Shown here piece after piece: positions 1 to 6,075 of a stretch of 10,212 bases of DNA. The number at the start of each line of letters is the position of its first letter. Positions within the stretch are counted from its first letter, which is position 1. The DNA is from Myxococcales bacterium (GTDB lineage: Bacteria > Myxococcota_A > Polyangia > Fen-1088): NCBI GenBank assembly GCA_003170035.1, contig PMZX01000302.1, positions 5,007-15,218 of the forward strand. Direction: 5' to 3'. The notes beneath the pieces were generated by a model. The model was not told where the DNA came from, did not search any database, and saw only the letters and a list, made by a program, of their open reading frames with translations. The position numbers and the translations under genes were made by a program.

Positions 1-531
1 CGCAACATTGATGTCGTGACCGCGGACGAATGGGGCTTTGCCTGCGCGCTCGGAAAGACTTGCACCAGCGGCTGCTACCCCTACGGTGCAAGCTACGATG
101 CCACCCTGTGCAACGGGGCCGAGGCAAACCTCAACGCGGCTGCGACCGTGGGCTCGCTCAACCTGTGCACCACGTCCGGGGATCTCGACCCGACCGCAAC
201 CGGGGAAGCGGTCTTCGACATGAGCGGCAACCTGGCCGAATGGACCGACGATTTGCGTGGCACATTGGCCGATGGACGCAAGATCTACACAACCCGAGGA
301 GGCGCCTTCGACACCTTCTCCGTCGGCCTGGGTTGCACATTCATGGCCGCAGCGCTCGCCCAGAACTTCTCGTATCCTGACACCGGATTCCGCTGCTGCT
401 CGTCGTGCGCGCCTGGCCTGGCCGATTGCAGCGGAAGTTGCGCCAACCTGGGCAGCGACAGCGCCAACTGCGGCGCCTGCGGCAGTGTATGCACCGCGCC
501 AGCCACCTGCCAAAACGGCGTGTGCAAGTAG
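1..531 (+). CDS. FGE/SUMF1-fold protein with Cys-rich Stig1-like tail (5' end missing)
   Basis: The frame is open from base 1 and ends at TAG 529-531, so this is the last 176 residues of a longer protein; the GTG at 16 is an internal Val codon. Hallmarks of the formylglycine-generating-enzyme (SUMF1) fold are visible: GNLAEWTDD at about 223-249, RGGAF at 295-309 and GFRC at 385-396. In catalytic FGEs the stretch after GG(S/A)(F/Y) carries a redox Cys pair four residues apart. Here Asp-Thr-Phe-Ser follows and the only nearby Cys is displaced, so sulfatase-activating chemistry is unlikely; a structural or binding role is more probable. From about 406 a Cys-rich module follows (C-x-G-x-C-x-N-L, then NCGACG, then CQNGVC), resembling Stig1-type repeats common in myxobacterial exported proteins. 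Its Cys spacing suggests disulfides and an extracytoplasmic location. The signal peptide would lie upstream of the window. Fold assignment is fairly sure; function is unknown. Confidence 0.8.
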   Translation, partial: RNIDVVTADEWGFACALGKTCTSGCYPYGASYDATLCNGAEANLNAAATVGSLNLCTTSGDLDPTATGEAVFDMSGNLAEWTDDLRGTLADGRKIYTTRGGAFDTFSVGLGCTFMAAALAQNFSYPDTGFRCCSSCAPGLADCSGSCANLGSDSANCGACGSVCTAPATCQNGVCK

Positions 532-562
532 GCGCGCCTATTGGCTCGGTTTCGCGCGCGCC
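531..562 (+). terminator. GC-rich hairpin directly after the FGE-like gene (candidate terminator)
   Basis: GGCGCGC at 531-537 can pair with GCGCGCC at 556-562 across an 18-base loop, starting at the last base of the stop codon. There is no T-run after it, so it is not a textbook intrinsic terminator. The position is right, but alternating GC arms arise easily in GC-rich DNA. Confidence 0.25.
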
Positions 563-648
563 GGTTGGCCGCTCCTCGACGCGCTCTCCCTCGAACCGGT
601 CGTGAGTTGCAACCCCCGATGTGATAGAAAGGGTAACTGGAGTTCCTG

Positions 649-1287
649 ATGTTCCTGACTCTCCTCGTCGGTGCGATGACCGTCGGCTCGCTGCACGCGG
701 TGTCGCCCGACCACTGGGTTCCCTTCGCCGCCGTGGCACGCGGCCGTGCATGGTCCAGCGGACGCACGGCACGCGTTACCTTCCTGTGCGGCTTCGGTCA
801 CGTCAGCGTGTCCGCACTGCTCGGGTTGCTGGCCCTGCTGGTCGGGCTCGAAGTGATGAAGAGCTTTGGCAGTAGCATGGGCTCTGTCGCAGGCATCTTG
901 CTGGTGGGCTTCGGCCTGACCTATGGCGTGTGGGGCCTGCGGCGCGCGGCAGGCCAGAAGGTCCACGGACACCACCACCACCACTACGACCACGTCCACG
1001 ATCCCTCGCGAGCGTCGGTGTGGGGGCTGTTCATGCTGTCCTGCCTTGATCCGTGCATCGCGGTGGTGCCGATCCTGTTCGCAGCGGCTCCACTCGGTGC
1101 GCTGCCGGCTGTCGTCGTGGTCGTCGCCTATGAAGGCACTACCTTGCTGACCATGGTGGCATTGGTCCTGTTGGCGCGAGCCGGCGCCACGCGCCTGCGT
1201 TGGCACTTTCTTGAGCACTATGCCGACGGCGCAGCCGGGGGTCTGATTGCCGTGCTGGGCCTCGTGCTCCTCGTGCTGGGTCTCTGA
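649..1287 (+). CDS. NicO/UreH-like membrane protein with His-rich loop (putative Ni/Co or other metal transporter)
   Basis: The protein has 212 residues and about six hydrophobic helices (near 1-22, 44-66, 79-99, 126-147, 152-177 and 193-212). The first helix carries HAVSPDH (16-22), reminiscent of the His/Asp metal-site signature of nickel/cobalt permeases of the NicO/UreH/RcnA kind. A second Cys/Pro motif, SCLDPC (131-136) followed by P141, matches the position of the family's second signature. GFGH at 48-51 adds another buried His. Between helices 3 and 4 lies a His-rich loop (residues 106-117, five His in a row at 108-112, plus H115 and H117), typical of transition-metal handling. The ATG is preceded by GGAG at 639-642 with a 6-base spacer, which supports this start. 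It appears monocistronic between a secreted protein and a glycosidase gene, with no metal regulator or urease/hydrogenase gene in view, so the substrate is open. A sulfite-exporter/TauE- or LysE-type role is the alternative. Confidence 0.72.
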   Translation: MFLTLLVGAMTVGSLHAVSPDHWVPFAAVARGRAWSSGRTARVTFLCGFGHVSVSALLGLLALLVGLEVMKSFGSSMGSVAGILLVGFGLTYGVWGLRRAAGQKVHGHHHHHYDHVHDPSRASVWGLFMLSCLDPCIAVVPILFAAAPLGALPAVVVVVAYEGTTLLTMVALVLLARAGATRLRWHFLEHYADGAAGGLIAVLGLVLLVLGL

Positions 1288-1314
1288 CGGCTCCTCCGAT
1301 TCATCGCTTGGCCA

Positions 1315-1334
1315 CCGGCGGATGCAGCGGCCGG
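1315..1334 (+). terminator. Weak hairpin after the transporter gene
   Basis: CCGGC at 1315-1319 pairs with GCCGG at 1330-1334 over a 10-base loop, 27 bases past the transporter stop codon. The stem is short and no T-tract follows. It is the only stem noticed in the 1288-1432 gap and may be chance. Confidence 0.18.
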
Positions 1335-1380
1335 CGGGTAGCGCTTGACTCCCACCTGTGCCCGTCGGCAGCAACAAGTC

Positions 1381-1412
1381 TTGAATTCTCGAAAGACTGG
1401 TAAATCATTGTA
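1381..1412 (+). promoter_or_regulatory. AT-rich patch upstream of the GH30 gene (possible promoter)
   Basis: Bases 1379-1412 form an AT-rich island in GC-rich surroundings, about 20-50 bases before the ATG at 1433. TTGAAT at 1381-1386 resembles a -35 box, and AATCAT at 1403-1408 is a poor -10 candidate at 16-base spacing. No convincing -10 is present, so only the location argues for a promoter. Confidence 0.2.
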
Positions 1413-1432
1413 AGGTTGCGGATCGAGGCAGC

Positions 1433-3166
1433 ATGTCCAGAAGTACCCTCGCAGGCGCACTGCTTTGTCTCGTTGTCGCCGCGATGAGCGGCGGCTGCTA
1501 CCGGCCATCCGATCCGGTAGACGGATCCGTCCCGCCCACAACAGGCGGGTCCACTGCGCCTATCGAAACCGGCGGCTCAAGCTCGGCGATTGACGCGCCT
1601 GTCGCCGGGGGCACGGGCGGTGTCTCCACCACGGGCGGTGGAGGAGGTTCGACTGCGACGGCTACTACCACGGTCACTGGTGGTCTTCCTTCCACGGCGG
1701 GCACGGCAGGAGTTGCGACGGGAGGCACCACAGGTGGAACGGCTAGCTCGGGCGGCACGAGCGCGGGCGGAGCGCTCTCGACCAATACCGGCGCGAATGT
1801 GCGGTTCTCGCAGACCATGCAGGTGATCGATGGATTCGGTGTCAGCACCGCTTGGTTGTACCCTCCCCAGGCGGCGGTCAAGACAGCGGTCTACGATGCC
1901 CTCTTCAGCATCAGCAAAGGGGCCGGGCTGTCCCTTGTGCGCAACCGGATCCCGTTTCGAGAGAACCCAAACAACAACGACGCGTTCATCAACAAGAACA
2001 CCGACGGCACTTACCAGTACACCGCCAACAGTGACGGCAGCAAGACCTTCTCACTCAATTGGTCCAACTGGGACCTGAGTAACACCGCCTCACTGATTAG
2101 CGACATCAAGGCCAAAGGGGTTGACTATCAGGTGATTAAGTTCATGAGCACGCCCTGGACGCCACCCAACAACAGCGTCAGCAAATGGAAGGTGAGCGAC
2201 AGCTACAAGACCATGGACTACACGAAGCCGGAAGTGGGCGGCACCCTCGATCCCGCCCACTACGGGGACTACGCCGACGTGCTGGCCGACTATGTCCTGG
2301 GATACAAGGCGAAGTTCGGGGTGGACCTGTCGGTTCTCTCCCTGCAGAACGAACCAAGTTTCCAGTGCACGTACGAATCAGCCGACTGGACGGCCGCGCA
2401 GTTCCACGACTTCTTCGTCGTCTTGAAGACGGAGTTCACCAAGAAGGGTGTATTCACTCAGTTGCCCAATCTGAAGATCATGGCGCCCGAATCTCAGACC
2501 GTAAAAGAGGATCTGGTTGTTCCCACACTCAGTGACTCGAACACTGTGGACCTGTTGGGTGTCGTGGGAGAGCACCAGTACGAATACGGAAAGAGCAACG
2601 TCAGTACGTACGCGCCGCCGACCTTGACCAAGTCACTGGCCGCAGGCAAGCACGTCTGGATGACCGAGTTCAGCACGGCCGGGTGGGCCGGCGACACGAG
2701 CATCACCGACGCGCTCATCGTAGCGCGGCTGGTTCACATGGACTTGGTGGTCGGCCAGATGAGCGCGTTTCTCTACTGGTGGGCGTGGGGCAGTGGTAAC
2801 GGCTGCCTCGCGCTGGTCAATGGCACCCAACCCAAGCGTCTCTACGCTCTTGGCCAGTACAGCCGCTTCATTCGTCCTGACTGGAGCCGGGTCGATGCCG
2901 TGGCAAGTCCCGCGGGCAACGTGTACCTCTCCGCTTTCAAGAACCCGGCCGGGAACCAAGTGGCGGTGGTGGCGATCAATGCAGGAACGTCCGAAGTCCC
3001 GCTCGCGCTGACGATCGACACCGGACGCTTCGGGTCGTTGACCGAGTACCGCACTTCGGCGAGTGAAGATCTTTCCAGCGTGGGAACGGTGACGGGTGGC
3101 ACGACCGCGAACGTCACCCTGGCCCCGTTCAGCGTGACCACGTTCGTCGGCCCGGTCAGCCCGTGA
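1433..3166 (+). CDS. Putative lipoprotein glycoside hydrolase, family GH30 (xylanase/glucanase type)
   Basis: The protein has 577 residues. An N-terminal hydrophobic signal ends in SGGC (Cys22), a relaxed lipobox, so it is probably exported and lipid-anchored. Residues about 30-121 are a Gly/Thr/Ser-rich low-complexity linker that would hold the enzyme away from the membrane. The GH30 domain starts near residue 123 (QVIDGFG at 130-136). The acid/base Glu is E307 in SLQNEP, followed by YESADWT, and the nucleophile is E412 in WMTEF; YWWAWG and GQYSRFIRP mark the last barrel strand. A C-terminal beta-sandwich runs to the end, as usual in GH30. The family cleaves beta-linked glycans by a retaining mechanism. 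The layout is closest to subfamily 8 xylanases, but I do not see the Arg-containing strand-8 motif that binds glucuronic acid in glucuronoxylanases, so the substrate may differ. The start has GAGG at 1425-1428 with a 4-base spacer. The catalytic family is confident, the substrate is not. Confidence 0.88.
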   Translation: MSRSTLAGALLCLVVAAMSGGCYRPSDPVDGSVPPTTGGSTAPIETGGSSSAIDAPVAGGTGGVSTTGGGGGSTATATTTVTGGLPSTAGTAGVATGGTTGGTASSGGTSAGGALSTNTGANVRFSQTMQVIDGFGVSTAWLYPPQAAVKTAVYDALFSISKGAGLSLVRNRIPFRENPNNNDAFINKNTDGTYQYTANSDGSKTFSLNWSNWDLSNTASLISDIKAKGVDYQVIKFMSTPWTPPNNSVSKWKVSDSYKTMDYTKPEVGGTLDPAHYGDYADVLADYVLGYKAKFGVDLSVLSLQNEPSFQCTYESADWTAAQFHDFFVVLKTEFTKKGVFTQLPNLKIMAPESQTVKEDLVVPTLSDSNTVDLLGVVGEHQYEYGKSNVSTYAPPTLTKSLAAGKHVWMTEFSTAGWAGDTSITDALIVARLVHMDLVVGQMSAFLYWWAWGSGNGCLALVNGTQPKRLYALGQYSRFIRPDWSRVDAVASPAGNVYLSAFKNPAGNQVAVVAINAGTSEVPLALTIDTGRFGSLTEYRTSASEDLSSVGTVTGGTTANVTLAPFSVTTFVGPVSP

Positions 3167-3193
3167 CCGGACGGGCTTGACGCTAACGTCCGG
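3167..3193 (+). terminator. Hairpin right after the GH30 stop codon (candidate terminator)
   Basis: CCGGACG at 3167-3173 is perfectly complementary to CGTCCGG at 3187-3193, with a 13-base loop. It begins at the base after the TGA. The stem is 7 bp and GC-rich but lacks a downstream T-run. Its position makes an end-of-transcript or 3'-protecting structure likely and suggests that the regulator gene downstream has its own promoter. Confidence 0.45.
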
Positions 3194-3315
3194 CCTCGCC
3201 TCTGCCAAAGTGACAGGAAGACGAGCGGATTGACGAAACCTGTGTCAAGATGGCACATGGTCGCCCCCCTCCGAAATGCTGCGCTCGGATAATCCACTCT
3301 TTCCGGCTGGTTGAG

Positions 3316-3341
3316 AGGCGTAGGCCAAGTCGGATACGCCT
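3316..3341 (+). promoter_or_regulatory. Perfect 7-bp inverted repeat upstream of the NtrC-type gene
   Basis: AGGCGTA at 3316-3322 and TACGCCT at 3335-3341 are exact inverted copies separated by 12 bases, ending 38 bases before the regulator's GTG. It could be an operator (for example for autoregulation) or a hairpin in the mRNA leader. I found no clear sigma-70 or sigma-54 promoter nearby. GATAAT at 3288-3293 is a fair -10 box without a -35 partner. Confidence 0.35.
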
Positions 3342-3379
3342 GGCATCCGCTTTGAAGAGCAGGAACCGGAACCGCACAC

Positions 3380-4861
3380 GTGACAAGCGAAGCCGAAGCC
3401 AAAACGGCCCCAGACTCCTCCACCCCAACCATCTTGGTCGTGGACGATGAGCCCGGGATCGTAGATTCGTTGAGCAAGGTGTTCGAGCGCGAGTCGCTGC
3501 GTGTGCTCACAGCGCGCAGCGGTGGAGAAGCGCTCGATATCCTGCGCCGCGAGCCGGTGTCGGTGGTGCTGACCGATCTGATCATGCCCGGCATGTCTGG
3601 GCTGGATCTGCTTAAAGCCAGCCGCAGCATTTCGCCGGAAACGGAGACCATCCTGATGACCGCCTACGGCTCGGTGGAGAATGCCGTGGATGCCATGAGA
3701 CAGGGTGCCTACGACTTCGTCACCAAGCCGCTCAAGCGCGCCCATGTAGTCCGTGCAGTCAGCAAGGCGCTGGAGAAGCGCAACCTCCTGCAGGAAAACC
3801 GATCATTGCGCGCCCAGTTGGCCGCCGAACGGCAGAAGACCCTGATAGGCCAGTCGCTGCCTTGGCGCCGAACCATGGAGACGGTGATGCAGGCGGCGCC
3901 GTCGATGGCCACCGTGTTGCTGTTGGGCGAATCGGGAACTGGAAAGGAACTGCTGGCGCGGGCCATCCACGCGGCTTCGCCGCGCGCATCGGGTCCCTTC
4001 GTTCCCGTCAACTGCGCAGCACTGCCCGAGACAATTCTCGAAGCCGAGCTGTTCGGCTACGAACGCGGGGCGTTCACGGGGGCCATCCAGCGTCACGACG
4101 GCCGCTTTCTGCAGGCTGACGGCGGCACGCTCTTTCTCGACGAGATTGGCGAGATTCCCACCCACGTGCAGGTCAAGTTGCTACGGGTGTTGCAGGAAGG
4201 CGAGGTGGAACGTTTGGGCGGCCGGGCGACCAAGGTGGACTTGCGCTTGGTCGCTGCCACCAACCAGGATCTCCGCGGCGCGGTCCGGGAGGGTCGTTTC
4301 CGGGAGGATCTTTACTACCGGCTCAACGTGATAGCCTTGCGCGTGCCGCCCCTGCGCGAGCGGCGCGACGACATCCCTCTTCTGGCCGAGCACTTCCTGC
4401 GTTTCTTTGGAGAGCGGAACGACCGCCATCTGGCGGGCTTCGCCCGGCCCGCGGCCGAGGCGCTGGTGCGCTACGACTGGCCGGGCAACGTACGCGAGTT
4501 GGAGAACACGATCGAGCGCGCAGTGGTCCTGTCACGCGGGACCGCCGTGGAACTTGACGATCTTCCCGTCGAGGTGCGCACCGGCCAGGGTCATGCCAGC
4601 GACGGAAGAAGTATCACATTCGCCATTGGGACCCCACTCGGGGAAATCGAACGACGCGTGATCCATGCGACCCTGGGCCACGTGGGAGGCGACAAGCGCC
4701 TGTGCGCACAGCTGCTGGGGATTGCGACCCGTACCATCTACCGACGCCTGGAGGAGGAAAAGGAAGGGACACCGACTGAAGACGCTGGACAGGACAAAGA
4801 AGCGACGGCGGCTGAGAACACGGAGATGAGAGGAGAGGTCACAAAGCCGGACGCCACGTAG
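3380..4861 (+). CDS. NtrC-family response regulator, sigma-54-dependent activator
   Basis: The protein has 493 residues in the full NtrC architecture. The receiver domain (about 17-132) has the acidic pair D22/D23, phospho-acceptor D66 in LTDLIMPG, T93 and K115. A helical linker leads to the AAA+ domain (about 153-385), with Walker A GESGTGKE (182-189), the sigma-54 contact loop GAFTGA (229-234), Walker B around TLFLDE (249-254), and [10 protein letters not shown] (366-375) as sensor II. A Fis-type helix-turn-helix occupies about 418-457. Family knowledge: phosphorylation by a sensor kinase drives oligomerization, ATP hydrolysis and remodelling of sigma-54 holoenzyme. The start is a GTG with GGA 9 bases upstream; no ATG precedes the receiver. 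No kinase gene is in the window. Residues 457-493 form a charged Glu/Lys-rich tail beyond the HTH, and part of its coding DNA (from 4810) is one arm of an inverted repeat. The likely target is the sigma-54 promoter at 5114-5133 before gspC; that pairing is inference from position. Confidence 0.93.
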   Translation: MTSEAEAKTAPDSSTPTILVVDDEPGIVDSLSKVFERESLRVLTARSGGEALDILRREPVSVVLTDLIMPGMSGLDLLKASRSISPETETILMTAYGSVENAVDAMRQGAYDFVTKPLKRAHVVRAVSKALEKRNLLQENRSLRAQLAAERQKTLIGQSLPWRRTMETVMQAAPSMATVLLLGESGTGKELLARAIHAASPRASGPFVPVNCAALPETILEAELFGYERGAFTGAIQRHDGRFLQADGGTLFLDEIGEIPTHVQVKLLRVLQEGEVERLGGRATKVDLRLVAATNQDLRGAVREGRFREDLYYRLNVIALRVPPLRERRDDIPLLAEHFLRFFGERNDRHLAGFARPAAEALVRYDWPGNVRELENTIERAVVLSRGTAVELDDLPVEVRTGQGHASDGRSITFAIGTPLGEIERRVIHATLGHVGGDKRLCAQLLGIATRTIYRRLEEEKEGTPTEDAGQDKEATAAENTEMRGEVTKPDAT

Positions 4862-4982
4862 GGAGGACTGGATCGACCTGCACGCCGGGACGATTCCGTC
4901 GAAACGATGGCACGTCAAGAAGTCGTCCGACCGCACCTAAACCTTCTCTGTGTCCTCCCCGCTCCCCTCTGTGTTCTCAACC
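4810..4982. repeat. Long imperfect inverted repeat spanning the end of the regulator gene
   Basis: Arm 1 (4810-4846, coding) and arm 2 (4946-4982, intergenic) are inverted copies that match at 29 of 37 positions without gaps, as aligned by eye; the intervening loop is 99 bases. Arm 1 is purine-rich with GAGAACACGGAG; arm 2 holds two CTCTGTGT units (4946 and 4967) 21 bases apart. Arms of the CTCTGTGT/ACACAGAG type remind me of dispersed intergenic hairpin repeats in environmental bacteria, which is recollection and not a search result. The element covers the regulator's last 12 or so codons plus its stop. It could fold as a large RNA stem that ends or stabilizes the transcript, or be a decayed mobile repeat. 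Confidence 0.6.
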
Positions 4983-5038
4983 ACTGGCAACTGTCCAGGC
5001 TAGCGCGTGCCCCGTCTGCCCTCTCTCCTGAAATACCT

Positions 5039-5051
5039 TGCCAAATTGGCA
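5039..5051. promoter_or_regulatory. 13-bp palindrome, candidate activator-binding site for gspC
   Basis: TGCCAA at 5039-5044 and TTGGCA at 5046-5051 are perfect inverted copies around a single central A. The centre lies about 96 bases upstream of the start predicted from the sigma-54 promoter, within the usual range for upstream activator sites. Its odd symmetry and 6-bp half-sites suit a dimeric Fis-type HTH. That the neighbouring NtrC-type protein binds here is inference. Confidence 0.45.
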
Positions 5052-5061
5052 GGCGAAGTGA

Positions 5062-5076
5062 ACGGTCTTCAACCGT
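5062..5076. promoter_or_regulatory. Second inverted repeat in the gspC upstream region
   Basis: ACGGT at 5062-5066 and ACCGT at 5072-5076 form a 5-bp dyad with a 5-base spacer, centred about 72 bases before the predicted transcript start and 24 bases from the centre of the 13-bp palindrome. The half-sites do not match those of that palindrome, so a second copy of the same operator is doubtful. Confidence 0.25.
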
Positions 5077-5088
5077 AACTACTTTGAT

Positions 5089-5108
5089 CCATTAAGGTTT
5101 CTTAACGG
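5089..5108. promoter_or_regulatory. AT-rich dyad next to the -24 element
   Basis: TTAAG at 5092-5096 and CTTAA at 5101-5105 pair across GTTT, and the flanking CC/GG extends the symmetry to 7 of 8 pairs. It sits just upstream of the sigma-54 promoter in the zone where activators loop DNA or repressors bind. A weak IHF-like sequence on the minus strand overlaps its left edge but misses several consensus bases. Confidence 0.3.
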
Positions 5109-5113
5109 CCCGG

Positions 5114-5133
5114 CTGGCCCCGGTGTTGCTTTT
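5114..5133 (+). promoter_or_regulatory. Sigma-54 (-24/-12) promoter of the gsp operon
   Basis: CTGGC at 5114-5118 and TTGCT at 5126-5130 form the two sigma-54 elements. The invariant GG (5116-5117) and GC (5128-5129) are exactly 12 bases apart, as the factor requires, and the following TTT fits the T-rich flank. Only the A and the G of the TGGCACG core are replaced by C. With C5129 as -12, transcription should start near A5141, 8 bases before the gspC GTG. The gene directly upstream encodes a sigma-54 activator with an intact GAFTGA loop, which strongly supports a real promoter. Confidence 0.78.
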
Positions 5134-5148
5134 GCAACCAAGTCAGCC

Positions 5149-6075
5149 GTGGAGACTCTGCTAAGAAAATACCTCTGGGCCCTCGACCTGGCCGTCGTCG
5201 CCCTGTGCGCGACTTTTCTCGGCAACGCGGCATCGAGTGCGGTCGAATCGAAGGTGGTTGCGTCGATACCTGCCCCGCCACCGCCGGCCAGCAAGCCGCG
5301 CAGGCCCGAGCCCACGACCGCTGGCAGCAGCAAGGACCCGGAAGGAATACTCAAGCGCAACATCTTCTGTTCGACCTGTCCGCCTATCATCGACGAGCCC
5401 CATCCTGATGGCGGGGTCATCGACCCCAGCGCAGAACCGGCCAAGACCGCGCTTCCTCTCGCGCTGCTAGCCATCATGTATGCGCCGCCGCCCAACGGCA
5501 TCAAGTGGTCGATCGCCGTCATCCGTGACACCGAGATCAAGTCCACGGGGCCCTTTCCAGTAGGCGGCAAGGTTCACGGGGCGACGGTCATCGAGATCCA
5601 GGAGACCCGCATCTATCTCGACAACGCTGGTAAGACCGAGTTTCTGGACCTGGTCGAGAAGCCCGCGCCACCCACGCCACCTCCTGCGGCCTCGGCGGCC
5701 GGCGGAACCGATATTCTCTCGGTCGAGATGGACAAAGGCATCAAGAAGACCGGCGAAAACTCCTACGAGATCCAGCGCAACACGCTGGAGTCCGTGCTGG
5801 GCAACATGTCGCTGCTCTCGCGCTCGGCGCGCATCGTACCCGAAATGCGCGACGGCAAGGCAGCCGGCTTCCGCCTCTACGCGGTCAAGCCCGACGGGCC
5901 GTTCGCCAAGATTGGGATGGTCAACGGAGACGTGATCTCGTCCATCAACGGCCTCGAGATCACCAGTCCCGAAAAGGCCCTCGAGGTCTACGCCAAGCTC
6001 AAGTCGGCCAGCCACCTGTCCCTGGGCATGGAGAGCAACGGCAAGAAAATCACAAAGGACTACACAATCCGATGA
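5149..6075 (+). CDS. gspC: Type II secretion system protein C (inner-membrane/secretin connector)
   Basis: The protein has 308 residues. It has a short cytoplasmic N-terminus, one membrane helix (about 8-28), a Pro-rich periplasmic stretch (41-55), a homology region (about 65-167, beginning at ILKRNIF and including PVGGKVHGA), a second Pro/Ala-rich linker (about 170-185) and a C-terminal PDZ domain (about 189-308; GDVISSINGLEI is the recognizable core). In the family, GspC sits in the inner-membrane platform; its homology region contacts the secretin N0 domain and the PDZ domain helps substrate selection. The ORF has no earlier ATG or GTG, the membrane helix begins at once, and the mapped sigma-54 promoter limits the transcript, so GTG 5149 is the best start although no Shine-Dalgarno sequence precedes it. 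C74 and C77 form a CxxC in the homology region, without the His needed for heme attachment. It overlaps gspD by 4 bases (ATGA), indicating translational coupling. Confidence 0.9.
   Translation: METLLRKYLWALDLAVVALCATFLGNAASSAVESKVVASIPAPPPPASKPRRPEPTTAGSSKDPEGILKRNIFCSTCPPIIDEPHPDGGVIDPSAEPAKTALPLALLAIMYAPPPNGIKWSIAVIRDTEIKSTGPFPVGGKVHGATVIEIQETRIYLDNAGKTEFLDLVEKPAPPTPPPAASAAGGTDILSVEMDKGIKKTGENSYEIQRNTLESVLGNMSLLSRSARIVPEMRDGKAAGFRLYAVKPDGPFAKIGMVNGDVISSINGLEITSPEKALEVYAKLKSASHLSLGMESNGKKITKDYTIR

Noticed and set aside
16..18. GTG as a start codon for the first gene
   Set aside because: The frame is open to base 1 and the protein begins mid-domain, so the gene is truncated by the window edge and this GTG is internal.
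538..1377. 279-codon minus-strand open frame opposite the transporter gene
   Set aside because: It is a shadow of the membrane-protein gene; its His-, Gln- and Val-runs are the complement of the His loop and hydrophobic helices, with no recognizable domain.
3251..3265. Sigma-54-like TGGCAC upstream of the regulator gene
   Set aside because: The -24 half is good, but the only GC downstream is 11 rather than 12 bases from the GG and is not preceded by TT.
4907..5095. 62-codon plus-strand frame in the regulator-gspC gap
   Set aside because: It runs through the inverted-repeat arm and the dyads, has no Shine-Dalgarno sequence and no recognizable protein features.
5075..5097. IHF-like site on the minus strand between the activator dyads and the promoter
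   Set aside because: The ATCAA core is present, but the TTR half is displaced by one base and the first position is wrong, so it is too weak to call.
5365..5385. CxxC in GspC as a c-type heme site
   Set aside because: The motif is CSTCP, lacking the His of CxxCH.
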